Made by a program: the position numbers and the translations under genes
Part shown: positions 40,942 to 49,698 of the stretch, piece by piece
How the letters are laid out: each line of letters starts with the position of its first letter
Position numbering within the stretch: position 1 is the stretch's first letter
DNA from: Fusibacter ferrireducens
GTDB taxonomy: Bacteria > Bacillota > Clostridia > Peptostreptococcales > Acidaminobacteraceae
NCBI RefSeq assembly: GCF_015352425.1
Contig: NZ_JADKNH010000002.1
Location: 62,001 to 126,000 of the forward strand
DNA length: 64,000 nucleotides
Reading direction: 5' to 3'
The notes under the pieces: model-generated
What the model saw: the letters and a program-made list of their open reading frames with translations, nothing else
Told to the model about the DNA's origin: nothing
Database searches by the model: none

Positions 40942-42673
40942 TATCGAAAATCGCATCTTAATTCCCTTTATGCTATTTACCATACTCCCCATTTGCTTTT
41001 TAGCAGGTGTTTCTTACTGGAATGGTCATCATCTGCTTATGAACGAGAAAAAACAAAGCCTCGAGATGACCGTTCAAGAATCTCTTGCTTTTATCGATAG
41101 CATGGCTAAAGAAATGGAGCAAAGCGATCCTGTTGACGAAACAAAAGAGAAGGTCCTTGAGTTCTTCAGCACTTTTAACACACGGGATATCGTCATTTTA
41201 GAAGACGGCATGCCACTTTTAAATCAACCCCATCTTGAAATAGATGCTCTAAAATCTATTCGTTCTAACAAGACATCGGGCATCTACGATGGCAAGGATT
41301 TGCTCATGGTCTATGATTATTACGAGAGATGGCAGTGGCTGCTAGTCACCGTTGTGGATAAGAGCAATTTATTGGACAACTTGATTGATATACAGAAATA
41401 TATTTTGCTTATTTCCATCATGTTCCTTATTCTTTCCATGCAAGCCATTATATTTACAGCCCACAGTATTTCAAAACCCATCCGAAGTTTTGCTGAATTT
41501 TGTAAAACCATTGATTTTGATAATTTAGACCAAAAAATAGATGTTCATCGAAGCGATGAAATAGGCGTTCTAGCCAAAGCTTTTAACGCAATGATCGATC
41601 AACTCAACGCCAGTGCTGAGAGCCTCATCGAAATGAAACGCTATAGCGAAGATATTCTTCAGAATGCGTCCGTGGGCATCCTGACAACGGATGCTCTGGG
41701 ACATCCGATTACCATGAATCGGGCTGGTACTGACATTTTAAACAAGTATGATCACAATGCAAATATACTGGATGCTCTGAATCAGCACATTGACAAGGCA
41801 GTACACAGTAGAAAGGGATTGGACACCACAATATCCCTCAGCGAAGTCACTAACAAGACACTTTACTTTGATGTAAGTATTTCCTTGTTACAGCAAAAAA
41901 ATGATGAATTCGTCGGCATTATTTGCTGTTTTAACGATATTACTAAGCGTCGTATCCTTGAAAACAACATCATCAGAGTAAATCGGCTGGCCAGCGTGGG
42001 ACAATTCGCTGCTGGCATGGCACATGAAATCCGCAATCCACTGACTGGCTTAAAAACAGGTATCCAGTATATTCGGACTCAATTGCCTAAAAGTGATATC
42101 ACCGGCATCGAACTGACGGATGACATGGTCTATGAGATCAATCGGATTAACAACTTGGTTTCTGAACTATTGGATTTTTCAAAGCCCAAACATGCCTTTA
42201 AAGAACAAGTGAATCTTCAATTACTCCTAAAAAAATCTTTGGATATATTGGATGACGAACTTCGTAAAAAGCATGTGAACCTACGAATTCTAGAATCAGA
42301 TCAAGAACCCATCGGCATCATCGATAAAGATCAAATCGAACAAGTCTTTATCAACATTATCAAAAATGCGGTGAACGCCCTCGATGATTATGGCAACCTG
42401 ACGATTCAGATTAAAGTATTAGAACTTTATGATCCCTCTTGGATCAAATTAAGCTTCATAGACACTGGTCACGGCATACCGCCTGAGAATTTTGAACGCA
42501 TCTTCGATCCCTTTTTCACTACAAAACCCAAGGGGATTGGCCTTGGGTTGTCAGTTGTTAATAGTTTACTCATCCAAAATGAAGGTAAAATGGAGATCGA
42601 AAGCAAACATCAAGTGGGGACAACGGTCCATATTTATCTGCCTCGCTATAAAGGAGTATCCTATGAAAATTAA
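40931..42673 (+). CDS. PAS-domain sensor histidine kinase (NtrB/AtoS-like)
   Basis: 580 residues. Transmembrane segments at about 9-28 and 153-173 enclose an extracytoplasmic sensor of 125 residues. HAMP (KPIRSFAEFCKTI...DEIGVLAKAFNAMIDQL), a PAS domain (MKRYSEDILQNASVGILTTD), the phospho-acceptor box GMAHEIRNPLTGLKTG and the ATPase blocks (FINIIKNAVNAL, FIDTGHGIP, GIGLGLSVVN) follow in order. GGAG supports the ATG at 40931 instead of 40919. It phosphorylates the NtrC-type protein encoded next, with an 11-base gene overlap. Confidence 0.93.
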   Translation: MKLDIENRILIPFMLFTILPICFLAGVSYWNGHHLLMNEKKQSLEMTVQESLAFIDSMAKEMEQSDPVDETKEKVLEFFSTFNTRDIVILEDGMPLLNQPHLEIDALKSIRSNKTSGIYDGKDLLMVYDYYERWQWLLVTVVDKSNLLDNLIDIQKYILLISIMFLILSMQAIIFTAHSISKPIRSFAEFCKTIDFDNLDQKIDVHRSDEIGVLAKAFNAMIDQLNASAESLIEMKRYSEDILQNASVGILTTDALGHPITMNRAGTDILNKYDHNANILDALNQHIDKAVHSRKGLDTTISLSEVTNKTLYFDVSISLLQQKNDEFVGIICCFNDITKRRILENNIIRVNRLASVGQFAAGMAHEIRNPLTGLKTGIQYIRTQLPKSDITGIELTDDMVYEINRINNLVSELLDFSKPKHAFKEQVNLQLLLKKSLDILDDELRKKHVNLRILESDQEPIGIIDKDQIEQVFINIIKNAVNALDDYGNLTIQIKVLELYDPSWIKLSFIDTGHGIPPENFERIFDPFFTTKPKGIGLGLSVVNSLLIQNEGKMEIESKHQVGTTVHIYLPRYKGVSYEN

Positions 42674-44042
42674 ACTTTTAATCATTGACGACGAATCTCT
42701 TATACGCAAGTCATTAAGCGCCGGTTTGAGAGATGCCGGTTACGAAGTTGCCTCAGCAGACAGTCGAGCTGAGGGACTTAGGCTGATGGAAGTCTTTCGT
42801 CCACATATTGTCTTAACAGATATGCGCCTTGGCAAGGACAATGGCGTCGACTTAATCCCTGAATTAAAAGCCATTGACAATGATACTGAAATCATCGTCA
42901 TGACGGCGTATAGTGATCTCAAGAGCGCAATTACTGCCATCAAACTAGGTGCTTTCGACTATATTAATAAACCGTTTGACTTGGATCATATCAAAATCGT
43001 CATCCACCGCGCTTTTGAATGCATCAAAATGACCACTCGACTCCTTGCTCTAAAAAAGCACTCTGAGCTCTACATGGAAAATATGATTGGCTCCAGCCCT
43101 GTTATGATGGAAGTGTATAAAAAAATAGAGAAAGTCTCCAGCGTTGACAACGTAACCGTTCTGATAAGAGGTGAAACCGGCACAGGTAAAGAACTGGTAG
43201 CAGAAGCGATCCATAAAAACAGCAAACGTAAAAACGATCCCCTGCTTCGGGTTAATTGCAGTGCAATCCCCAAAAATTTAGTTGAAAGTGAACTCTTTGG
43301 CTTTGAGAAAAATGCTTTCACAGGGGCAAACAGCAAGAAAAAGGGACTTTTTGAAATTGCAGATGGAGGCATTGTTTTTTTGGATGAATTCGGTGAGCTT
43401 CCTCTTGAAACACAATCTAAGTTGCTCAGATTTTTAGAAGAAAAACGCTTTAGGCGTATTGGAGGTCTTGAAGATATTGAAGTCGATATTCGTATTGTGG
43501 TGGCTACCAATAAAAATTTAGAAGAGGCTGTTAAAAAAGGCGAATTTCGTGAAGATCTCTACTACAGAATCAATACATTCCCGATTAATATACCCCCGCT
43601 TCGCAAACGTGGTGATGACATTCTTCTCTTGGCAGATTTTTATTTGAAAAAGTTCAGTCAAAATGCTCAGAAAGACATTGCCTGTCTCAATGTGAAAGTC
43701 AAAGAACAACTTTTAAAATACCCTTGGCCTGGCAATGTTCGAGAACTGCGCAATGTCATAGAGCGCTTGGTCATACTGTCTGATAAGGACGTCATCGACG
43801 CCTCATATCTCCCACCTGAAATCCGATTTTATAAGGACAAAGTGGACACTGGAGCTGCCAGCGTTTCAGATGCCTACACAGAAAAAGAAATTGGTAATTT
43901 AAATGAAGCACTTGATCGCGTCGAAAAACATCTGCTCACAAAAGCCTTGGATAAATATTCTTGGAATCAGACTAAGACTGCTGAAATACTCGGTATCACT
44001 CGATTTACCCTAAAGCGAAAAATGGAAAAGCATGGATTGTAA
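42663..44042 (+). CDS. NtrC-family sigma-54-dependent response regulator
   Basis: 459 residues. Receiver domain (LLIIDDESLIRKSL, phospho-acceptor Asp in VLTDMRLGKDNG, Lys in NKPFDLDH); AAA+ domain with Walker A GETGTGKE, the sigma-54 contact loop as NAFTGA (usual GAFTGA, first Gly replaced by Asn), Walker B GIVFLDEFGEL and the arginine-finger region; C-terminal Fis-type helix WNQTKTAEILGITRFTLKRKM. AAAGGAG precedes the ATG at 42663. It probably activates the sigma-54-type promoter of the divergent permease gene. Confidence 0.94.
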   Translation: MKIKLLIIDDESLIRKSLSAGLRDAGYEVASADSRAEGLRLMEVFRPHIVLTDMRLGKDNGVDLIPELKAIDNDTEIIVMTAYSDLKSAITAIKLGAFDYINKPFDLDHIKIVIHRAFECIKMTTRLLALKKHSELYMENMIGSSPVMMEVYKKIEKVSSVDNVTVLIRGETGTGKELVAEAIHKNSKRKNDPLLRVNCSAIPKNLVESELFGFEKNAFTGANSKKKGLFEIADGGIVFLDEFGELPLETQSKLLRFLEEKRFRRIGGLEDIEVDIRIVVATNKNLEEAVKKGEFREDLYYRINTFPINIPPLRKRGDDILLLADFYLKKFSQNAQKDIACLNVKVKEQLLKYPWPGNVRELRNVIERLVILSDKDVIDASYLPPEIRFYKDKVDTGAASVSDAYTEKEIGNLNEALDRVEKHLLTKALDKYSWNQTKTAEILGITRFTLKRKMEKHGL

Positions 44043-44115
44043 TTGTTTGATATTTTCATGTAATTAACCCTTATTTTTCCTAATTGCATACTAAACAGGA
44101 TTAACTTTTTTCTTA

Positions 44116-45009
44116 TCAACACAGATGAGATATGCCGTTTGCTTGACGCGCAATTGCTTCAACTATGCTTTTCCATGTGCCCTTTGGCATATCGTGCCCC
44201 ATGCCCTCGATCAAGAGTAATTTAGCATTGGGGATTGTGCGAGCTGTGTCCTTTCCTGCTTCAACAGGGAACAACACATCTGCAGTGCCATGAACTACCA
44301 GTGCCGGAATTGTTAATTCTGAAAGGTATTGTCTCCTGTCCCCATTGGCGATCAATGCGGCATTTTGTCGTATCGCACCTTGTGGATAATAACAACGATC
44401 ATAGCTTTCTTCACAATATCGTCTTGCACGTTCTGGTTCAAAAGGAAAGCCCTTACTCCAAATTTTTGCCCACATTTGTAGAGAATAGTCAATATATGCC
44501 TCTCTTTCATTGGGCGGTGTTGCAGTGACAATAGCCAATGTTTCCGGTGATATTTGAGGATTATTTGGGTTACCTGTAGAAGACATAATCGAAATTAAAC
44601 TGCATGTGCGTGACGGATGCTTATAGGCAAAGACCTGAGCAATCGTTCCTCCCATAGAAGCACCACAGATATGAGCCTTTTTGATCTTCAGCACATCTAG
44701 TAGTCCTGCCACATCGTCCGCCATATCTTCCAAGGTGTATGCCGTCTTAATTGGCTTTCCCTCTTGTGCCGCTTGATATATTTTTTTCATATCGGGAATA
44801 CCGGCGTCATCAAATTTTGTAGACAATCCTGCATCGCGGTTATCAAAACGTATCACTTGCAAATTCTCCTTGACGAGCATTTCACAAAAATCCGGTTCCC
44901 AGAAATTGAGCTGAGCGCCATTTCCTGCAATAAGCACTATTGCAGGGTCTGTATTTTTTCCGAAAGTTTCATATTCAATTTGTATGCCATTTGCTTTCAC
45001 GTGTGCCAT
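44116..45009 (-). CDS. alpha/beta-hydrolase
   Basis: 297 residues. IVLIAGNGAQLNFWEP is the oxyanion region, ICGASMGGTIAQVFA holds the nucleophile Ser (GxSxG), VVHGTADVLFP the Asp and IEGMGHDMPKG the His. Close in style to small esterases such as the AB_hydrolase_1 group; the substrate is unknown. AGGAGG precedes the ATG. Downstream of, and convergent with, the response-regulator gene. Confidence 0.88.
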   Translation of the reverse strand: MAHVKANGIQIEYETFGKNTDPAIVLIAGNGAQLNFWEPDFCEMLVKENLQVIRFDNRDAGLSTKFDDAGIPDMKKIYQAAQEGKPIKTAYTLEDMADDVAGLLDVLKIKKAHICGASMGGTIAQVFAYKHPSRTCSLISIMSSTGNPNNPQISPETLAIVTATPPNEREAYIDYSLQMWAKIWSKGFPFEPERARRYCEESYDRCYYPQGAIRQNAALIANGDRRQYLSELTIPALVVHGTADVLFPVEAGKDTARTIPNAKLLLIEGMGHDMPKGTWKSIVEAIARQANGISHLC

Positions 45010-45094
45010 AATAAAATCCTCCTGTTATTTTGATACACTCTTTGTCATAAACGTATCATGAGTACCTACACTAAAACCAATTTATTGTTTAATC

Positions 45095-45361
45095 CATCAC
45101 GAGCATTGGGATGGCTCAGGCTATCCAGAGGGTTTAAAGGGCGATGAAATTCCATTGATCGCACAAATCATCACCCTCGCAGATGCCTATGACGCGATGA
45201 CCTCTGATCGGTCTTATCGCAAGGGCATTTCTCATCAACAAACAGCTGAAATTATAATTAGTGAATCCGAAAAACTCTTCAATCCCATGCTTGTGGAAGC
45301 ATTTATCCATAGAATGTCGGATTTTGAGGCTTATTACTTATCCATTAAAAATGAGAGGTAG
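45095..45361 (+). pseudogene. HD-GYP domain fragment
   Basis: The frame begins at HHEHWDGSGYPEGLKGDEIPLIAQIITLADAYDAMTSDRSY (read in parts), the unmistakable second half of an HD-GYP cyclic-di-GMP phosphodiesterase, and ends in a normal stop. The first half with the HD pair and everything before it is missing. Homology stops abruptly at 45095, and no start or ribosome site fits. Confidence 0.88.
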
Positions 45362-45362
45362 C

Positions 45363-45851
45363 CTATAGCTGTACTTTGTTTAATCCTCTTCTTTTCCCGC
45401 CTCTTCGAATGGCGATACAGTGTTTAACATCCTCAAGTACGGCCTCATCTGTTACATTAATCATGAGCCATTTTTGACCCATGCCGCTTTTGGTCTCGCG
45501 ATATAGCTGCTGCACATATGCTGTGAAAAGAGGCAACATCAATTCGGTCTCAGTACGTTCACGCTCACCAATGACAATAAGGGCAATATAGTACCCCTGC
45601 ATTGGGTACAACGTACATAAAGTGCGTCCTGCTTTTTTATATTTCACATTCCATCCATACTGCATAGAGCATCTACTGTAATCCAACTCAGGCTTACTTT
45701 GAAATTCAGTCTCTACATATGTACACAAACGTTCGAATAAGCAACTGTTCACATAGGCTTTGATCTCTGCCATAGTTGGTTTCCGCGCGCCATCATTCCT
45801 ATCCCAAGTTTCCTTATTTTGCACTGGCTTTTGCAATGCACTTAATGGCAA
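45363..45851 (-). CDS. DUF3788 family protein
   Basis: 162-residue protein of the DUF3788 family. YGWNVKYKKAGRTLCTLYPMQGYYIALIVIGERE is the central conserved segment, and MINVTDEAVLEDVKHCIAIR the end. The domain belongs to small-ligand-binding folds but its function is unknown. The likely start is TTG at 45851, directly after the stop of the AraC-type gene, so translation is coupled. Pairing with an AraC/GyrI-like regulator is recurrent in clostridia as far as I know. Confidence 0.8.
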   Translation of the reverse strand: MPLSALQKPVQNKETWDRNDGARKPTMAEIKAYVNSCLFERLCTYVETEFQSKPELDYSRCSMQYGWNVKYKKAGRTLCTLYPMQGYYIALIVIGERERTETELMLPLFTAYVQQLYRETKSGMGQKWLMINVTDEAVLEDVKHCIAIRRGGKRRGLNKVQL

Positions 45852-46736
45852 CTATAATTCCATATAGCTTGCATCAGGATTTGTATCATAATAGATCTCG
45901 GCAATAAAGTCACCGCAAGTTTGGCTGTGCCTTTTCATCCAACTCTTCATAAACGAGTATGCTTTGAAAATCGCAGAACCAATGAGTTCAGCAAAATTTT
46001 CTGCCTCAAAGCAACAAACGACATATTCACCACATGGAAGCGTACAGGAGACATATCCCTCCACTTCTACATTTCCACTTGCTTCAGCGCCAACCCTGTA
46101 GGTACAGCAACCTTCTCTAGCATCCCCACTATACAAAATACCCAATTCATTGCCATCTGGCAGTAAACCGGAAAGACTTGACTTCCGGCAATGAAAATCA
46201 TCCCATATTACCCCAGCAGTAGCAATGCCGGTAGATTTTCCTCCTGATATTTCAGTATCAGGCACTTCGCCTTCAATTCCAATAAACGTGCGCGATTCAT
46301 CCAATTTTCTACGGGTCACTTCAACCACGATGCCATCAGAGATTAATGGAACATCTTCATCAACTGTGACATAGTTTAAAAGCAGATCAGGCTTGATAAA
46401 GTGATTGAGTATGACTGGATCAGCACGATATTCTTGAGGTGTCATATCATACGCCTCTTTAAATGCACGTGTAAAGTTGGCATGATCTGAAAATCCGTAT
46501 TCAAGTGCCACATCAAGGATGCGCTTTTCTTTGCTCTTAAGAGCTTCCGAAGCTTTTGCCAGCCTGCGCAGCTTTATATACTCATTTACAGTCTTTTTGA
46601 CTAATCGTCCAAATAAACGCTGAAAATAATAGGGTGATAATGATGCTATATTGGCTAAAGATTCTATTTTTATATCTTCTGCTAAATGGTCTTCAATGTA
46701 GTTTACTGAGTCTTGTATGGCTTCCCATGCGTGCAT
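45852..46736 (-). CDS. AraC regulator with GyrI-like effector domain
   Basis: 294 residues. Two AraC helix-turn-helix units at the N-terminus (IKIESLANIASLSPYYFQRLFGRLV and ILDVALEYGFSDHANFTRAFKEAYDMTPQEYR), then a GyrI-like (Rob/SoxS-drug-sensor type) ligand-binding domain ending FIAEIYYDTNPDASYMEL. Such proteins sense drugs or other small molecules. AGGAGG fixes the start at 46736. It sits immediately upstream of the DUF3788 gene. Confidence 0.9.
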   Translation of the reverse strand: MHAWEAIQDSVNYIEDHLAEDIKIESLANIASLSPYYFQRLFGRLVKKTVNEYIKLRRLAKASEALKSKEKRILDVALEYGFSDHANFTRAFKEAYDMTPQEYRADPVILNHFIKPDLLLNYVTVDEDVPLISDGIVVEVTRRKLDESRTFIGIEGEVPDTEISGGKSTGIATAGVIWDDFHCRKSSLSGLLPDGNELGILYSGDAREGCCTYRVGAEASGNVEVEGYVSCTLPCGEYVVCCFEAENFAELIGSAIFKAYSFMKSWMKRHSQTCGDFIAEIYYDTNPDASYMEL

Positions 46737-46746
46737 ATGACACCTC

Positions 46747-47070
46747 CTAAGCAAAGGATATCACAAATACAACTTGTGCGCTTGTCGCACAATGCTCTTT
46801 TAATTTAACAGCTTCAGGATATTGCTTTGGTTTCCCAATAGCTTCCTGCATTGGATACCATATCGACACCATGACTTTTCTATAGTCCGAGGTTTCTGGC
46901 GTGTATAATTCTGCCCTATCCAAATCTTCCAATTGCAGATTGATTTCACCAATTTTAAAATGTCCTTTAACAGCTGGTAGACTGAATCTCGGAAACAGAT
47001 AGGCTTTTAAACTTACGAGTATCACAACCACTAAAATCAACAACCCAATTATAATTTTCATGCCATTCAC
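46747..47070 (-). pseudogene. N-terminal fragment of a PAF-acetylhydrolase-like lipase
   Basis: After a membrane anchor (IIIGLLILVVVILVSLKAYL) the frame reads LPAVKGHFKIGEINLQLEDLDRAELY...YRKVMVSIWYPMQ, the N-terminal part of platelet-activating-factor acetylhydrolase-like enzymes. It then breaks into unrelated residues and ends before the hydrolase core; about 300 residues are missing. GGAGG 7 bases before the GTG at 47070 is still intact. Confidence 0.7.
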
Positions 47071-47082
47071 GCTGTATCCTCC

Positions 47083-47436
47083 TCAGTAGGATTGATTAAA
47101 TTTCCCCTTATAAAAATTCTCATTGCCAAGTGCTTTCGCCTTCAAGCTAAAAATAACACAACCATCTGGACAAACAATTTCCTTACTATACTTGCTATTA
47201 CCACCAATGTTCATCAAATCGCCGCCACTTCTAACCGCCTCCATGACTGGAAACATCATCATCATTACTTTGGAACAAATACCCTGTCCACTTGCATTTA
47301 CAGGACAACCATAGGTACAGGTATACTTATCACCTATTTCCTCACCGTTTCTACAATAGCCCTCTGTGTGTGTACCGCGAAGAAATCCGACGACTTCTAT
47401 TTCCCATTCATACGTCTCATCATACCACTTTTTCAT
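47083..47436 (-). CDS. TIGR04076 family protein
   Basis: 117 residues. MKKWYDETYEWEIEV opens it; CRNGEEIGDKYTC, GCPVNASGQGICSK, MFPVMEAVRSGGDL and VCPDGCVIFSLKA are the family's Cys- and Gly-marked blocks. Small, cytoplasmic, function unknown; the Cys residues could bind metal. GGAGG supports the start at 47436. Confidence 0.88.
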   Translation of the reverse strand: MKKWYDETYEWEIEVVGFLRGTHTEGYCRNGEEIGDKYTCTYGCPVNASGQGICSKVMMMMFPVMEAVRSGGDLMNIGGNSKYSKEIVCPDGCVIFSLKAKALGNENFYKGKFNQSY

Positions 47437-47499
47437 AATTAACCTCCAATTCAGTACATGTCTCATATCACTTATAACTATATTGAAATTTCACTTCAT

Positions 47500-47940
47500 T
47501 TAGAATGCTCGCTTAAGATATACCATATCAACCAGTTGCACGCCATCTTCAAATATGGGATGATCATAGTGATCTGTAAAAAAGTTTTTGACTCTATGGG
47601 ATTCTGCAAAACCGCAGGCATTATAAAAAGAAAGACTAGAATAACAATCTCCTGTGCCCACAAACATGGTTTTGCACTCAGGGTAATAAGTAAATAAAAA
47701 CGCTATCAGCTTTTTTCCATACCCTTTTCGCTGACAATTGGGCAACACTGCAATATTCTTAAGTTCATAAATACCATCCGCTTCTTTAGTAACCACACAT
47801 TCAGCCTTTACGCCATCGTCGTCTAAAATAAACATATCACCGCGTTCAAGATAGATGTCAATCATATCTTCCTGCTCATCTGCAAGTAATAATAAGTCGA
47901 TATATGCTTTCTTATTTTCCGTTATTCTTCTTATATTCAT
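47500..47940 (-). CDS. GNAT-family N-acetyltransferase
   Basis: 146 residues with the acetyl-CoA loop QRKGYGKKLIAFL after the core strand KNIAVLPN, and LSFYNACGFAESHRV as the family's last helix and strand. Acceptor substrate unknown. AAGGAG precedes the ATG. Confidence 0.88.
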   Translation of the reverse strand: MNIRRITENKKAYIDLLLLADEQEDMIDIYLERGDMFILDDDGVKAECVVTKEADGIYELKNIAVLPNCQRKGYGKKLIAFLFTYYPECKTMFVGTGDCYSSLSFYNACGFAESHRVKNFFTDHYDHPIFEDGVQLVDMVYLKRAF

Positions 47941-48251
47941 GTCCTCTACTCCTTTTTATATGGCCTTATACCTCTTAAAATATGCCCAGTTCGCCTTACA
48001 ATAACCTAAAATCAATTTAAATCAAAGGACTCCCTATACACTGCTGATATAATTTTTCTTTATTGCTTCTTATATCTATCATTATAAAAGAAATCGAATT
48101 TGTCAATATTTCGGATTTTTTTTATGATGTTATCTCAAATTTTTGATTTCACTTTTATTTCCGGATATAATGTATGTGATGAGCACTCAATAACGAATAC
48201 CATATTGTAGAACGAACAAAATATTATGAAATTGAAATCAGGAGGCAGTTT
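47941..48251. promoter_or_regulatory. divergent promoter region
   Basis: On the plus strand TTGATT (48143-48148) and TATAAT (48166-48171), spacer 17, serve the gene at 48252. On the minus strand a TTGACA near 48100 may serve the acetyltransferase, but its -10 is unclear. Confidence 0.65.
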
Positions 48252-48974
48252 ATGAACTGGGAGCCATGGACAGGATGTTATAAAGTAAGTGAAGGTTGTG
48301 AAAACTGCTATTTTTATGGGCCACACGCGAAACGCTATGGTCAAAATACCATTGAAAAAACGGATAAATACGACTGGCCTATTCGGAAAACTGCAAAGGG
48401 TGAGTATAATATCAAGGGAAACAAGATTCTGCCCACTTGTTTTGCAACCGATTTTTTTCTGCCAGAGGCAGATGAGTGGCGCAAAGAAGCTTGGGCTATT
48501 ATTAAAGAGAGAACTGACATTGACTTCTTGATTTTAACCAAGCGCATTGACCGATTCTTAATATCTCTACCCTCAGATTGGGGATCAGGATACGACAATG
48601 TCAATATTGGATGTACTGTTGAAAATCAAAAAACAGCCGATGATCGACTGCCTCGCTTCTTATCCTATCCAATTAAGCGACGTTTTATCGCCTGTGCCCC
48701 GCTTTTAGAAAATCTTGATTTGACGCCATATCTTCATGGTGTAGACCATGTTACCGTTGGTGGCGAAACTGGTCGAGATGCTCGCGAATGCGATCTGGAT
48801 TGGGTTCTAAGTATCCGCGAACAATGCGTTAAAGCAGATGTCACCTTTTGGTTTAAAAATACAGGCTCGTTTTTCAAACATGATGGCATCACAGAAAAAA
48901 TAAATCCTTTTAAACAAACCAGTAGAGCCAAAACGCTCGGGATTGATATCTTAAAGGGAAAGAAGTTATTTTGA
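48252..48974 (+). CDS. DUF5131 (phage Gp37/Gp68-like) protein
   Basis: 240 residues. The start NWEPWTGCYKVSEGCENCYFY has the three-Cys pattern C-x6-C-x2-C typical of this group, which resembles radical SAM proteins. FLILTKRIDRF, VNIGCTVENQKTADDRLP, RRFIACAPLLENLDLTPYL and VTVGGETGRDARECD follow as in the family. Often found near mobile elements or with a partner (TcmP) gene, not present here. Function unknown. GGAGG lies 6 bases before the ATG. Confidence 0.85.
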   Translation: MNWEPWTGCYKVSEGCENCYFYGPHAKRYGQNTIEKTDKYDWPIRKTAKGEYNIKGNKILPTCFATDFFLPEADEWRKEAWAIIKERTDIDFLILTKRIDRFLISLPSDWGSGYDNVNIGCTVENQKTADDRLPRFLSYPIKRRFIACAPLLENLDLTPYLHGVDHVTVGGETGRDARECDLDWVLSIREQCVKADVTFWFKNTGSFFKHDGITEKINPFKQTSRAKTLGIDILKGKKLF

Positions 48975-49012
48975 TGAACTACCGCATTAACGCCGTAACG
49001 ATTGCGTCGCCA

Positions 49013-49432
49013 CTATGTCAGTGATATGACTTCAATATTTTCAAAATCCAAAGTAACAGTCGCCGTGTCAAATTTAAGCTCATAAAGCACAAGATACTGT
49101 CCTGCTTGTTCAATGGTATTTTTATAATTTGGAATTTTGGATACAAATCGATCTTGTACATCAAAAACACTCAATTGACTCTCATTAACCTGTGCTTTAG
49201 CCTTGACGTGCTCATTCCCTTTATGTGGAATCGTTGTAAAAGACACATTTTTATTTTGACTAAACTCTTTGATCTTATCATTATCTCTAAAAGAAGCAAA
49301 ATAGAGTGTTTTTAAGACCTCATCATATACAAAATTAACGATTCTAACATTGCTTATGTCATCCACACTTGTTGCCAAAGCAATTTCTGCCTGTTCTGCC
49401 ATAATTCTCTCAAATTCTTTCTTTGCATTCAT
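49013..49432 (-). CDS. pyridoxamine 5'-phosphate oxidase-like protein
   Basis: 139 residues with the split-barrel FMN fold of PNPOx-like proteins: IALATSVDDISNVRIVNFVYDE, LYFASFRDNDKIKEFSQNKNVSFTTIP, and VKAKAQV. Binds FMN or a related cofactor; the reaction is unknown. AGGAG precedes the ATG. A promoter with a TetR-like palindrome faces it, but no tetR gene is adjacent. Confidence 0.83.
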   Translation of the reverse strand: MNAKKEFERIMAEQAEIALATSVDDISNVRIVNFVYDEVLKTLYFASFRDNDKIKEFSQNKNVSFTTIPHKGNEHVKAKAQVNESQLSVFDVQDRFVSKIPNYKNTIEQAGQYLVLYELKFDTATVTLDFENIEVISLT

Positions 49433-49506
49433 TCTGATATCTCCTCATATAATATTTTTTAGATACGTCAATAGACCCTAGAATCTAAATAGATTATTAC
49501 ACACAA

Positions 49507-49559
49507 TAGACCGATCAGTCTAACATTTGTAACATATCATTTTTTACTCGTTCTGTCAA
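49507..49559 (-). promoter_or_regulatory. promoter with TetR-type palindrome
   Basis: TTGACA (49554-49559) and TATGTT (49531-49536), spacer 17, face the PNPOx-like gene. TAGACTGATCGGTCTA (49507-49522) follows near the transcription start. It resembles the SDR operator TAGACCATGTGGTCTA in its outer arms, so the same or a related TetR protein may bind. Confidence 0.7.
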
Positions 49560-49639
49560 TTTATATCTTAAACACGAGCCCATTGGATATTGTTGAGAAA
49601 GATATCCTCGATTCAGTGCAATATCTCATCGTAAATTAA

Positions 49640-49681
49640 AGAGTTGCCTCAGCAAAATTTCATTTCATGCTGAGGCAACTT
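49640..49681 (-). terminator. terminator of the chemoreceptor gene
   Basis: AGTTGCCTCAGC and GCTGAGGCAACT are perfect 12-base arms around a 16-base loop. CTTTAATTT follows on the minus strand. Confidence 0.75.
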
Positions 49682-49698
49682 CTTGCAAATTTTTTAAA

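Noticed and set aside
45478-45508. Copy of the 37 kb repeat inside the DUF3788 gene
   Set aside because: Only 13 bases (ATGCCGCTTTTGG) agree and they code for a family-typical segment; chance is enough.
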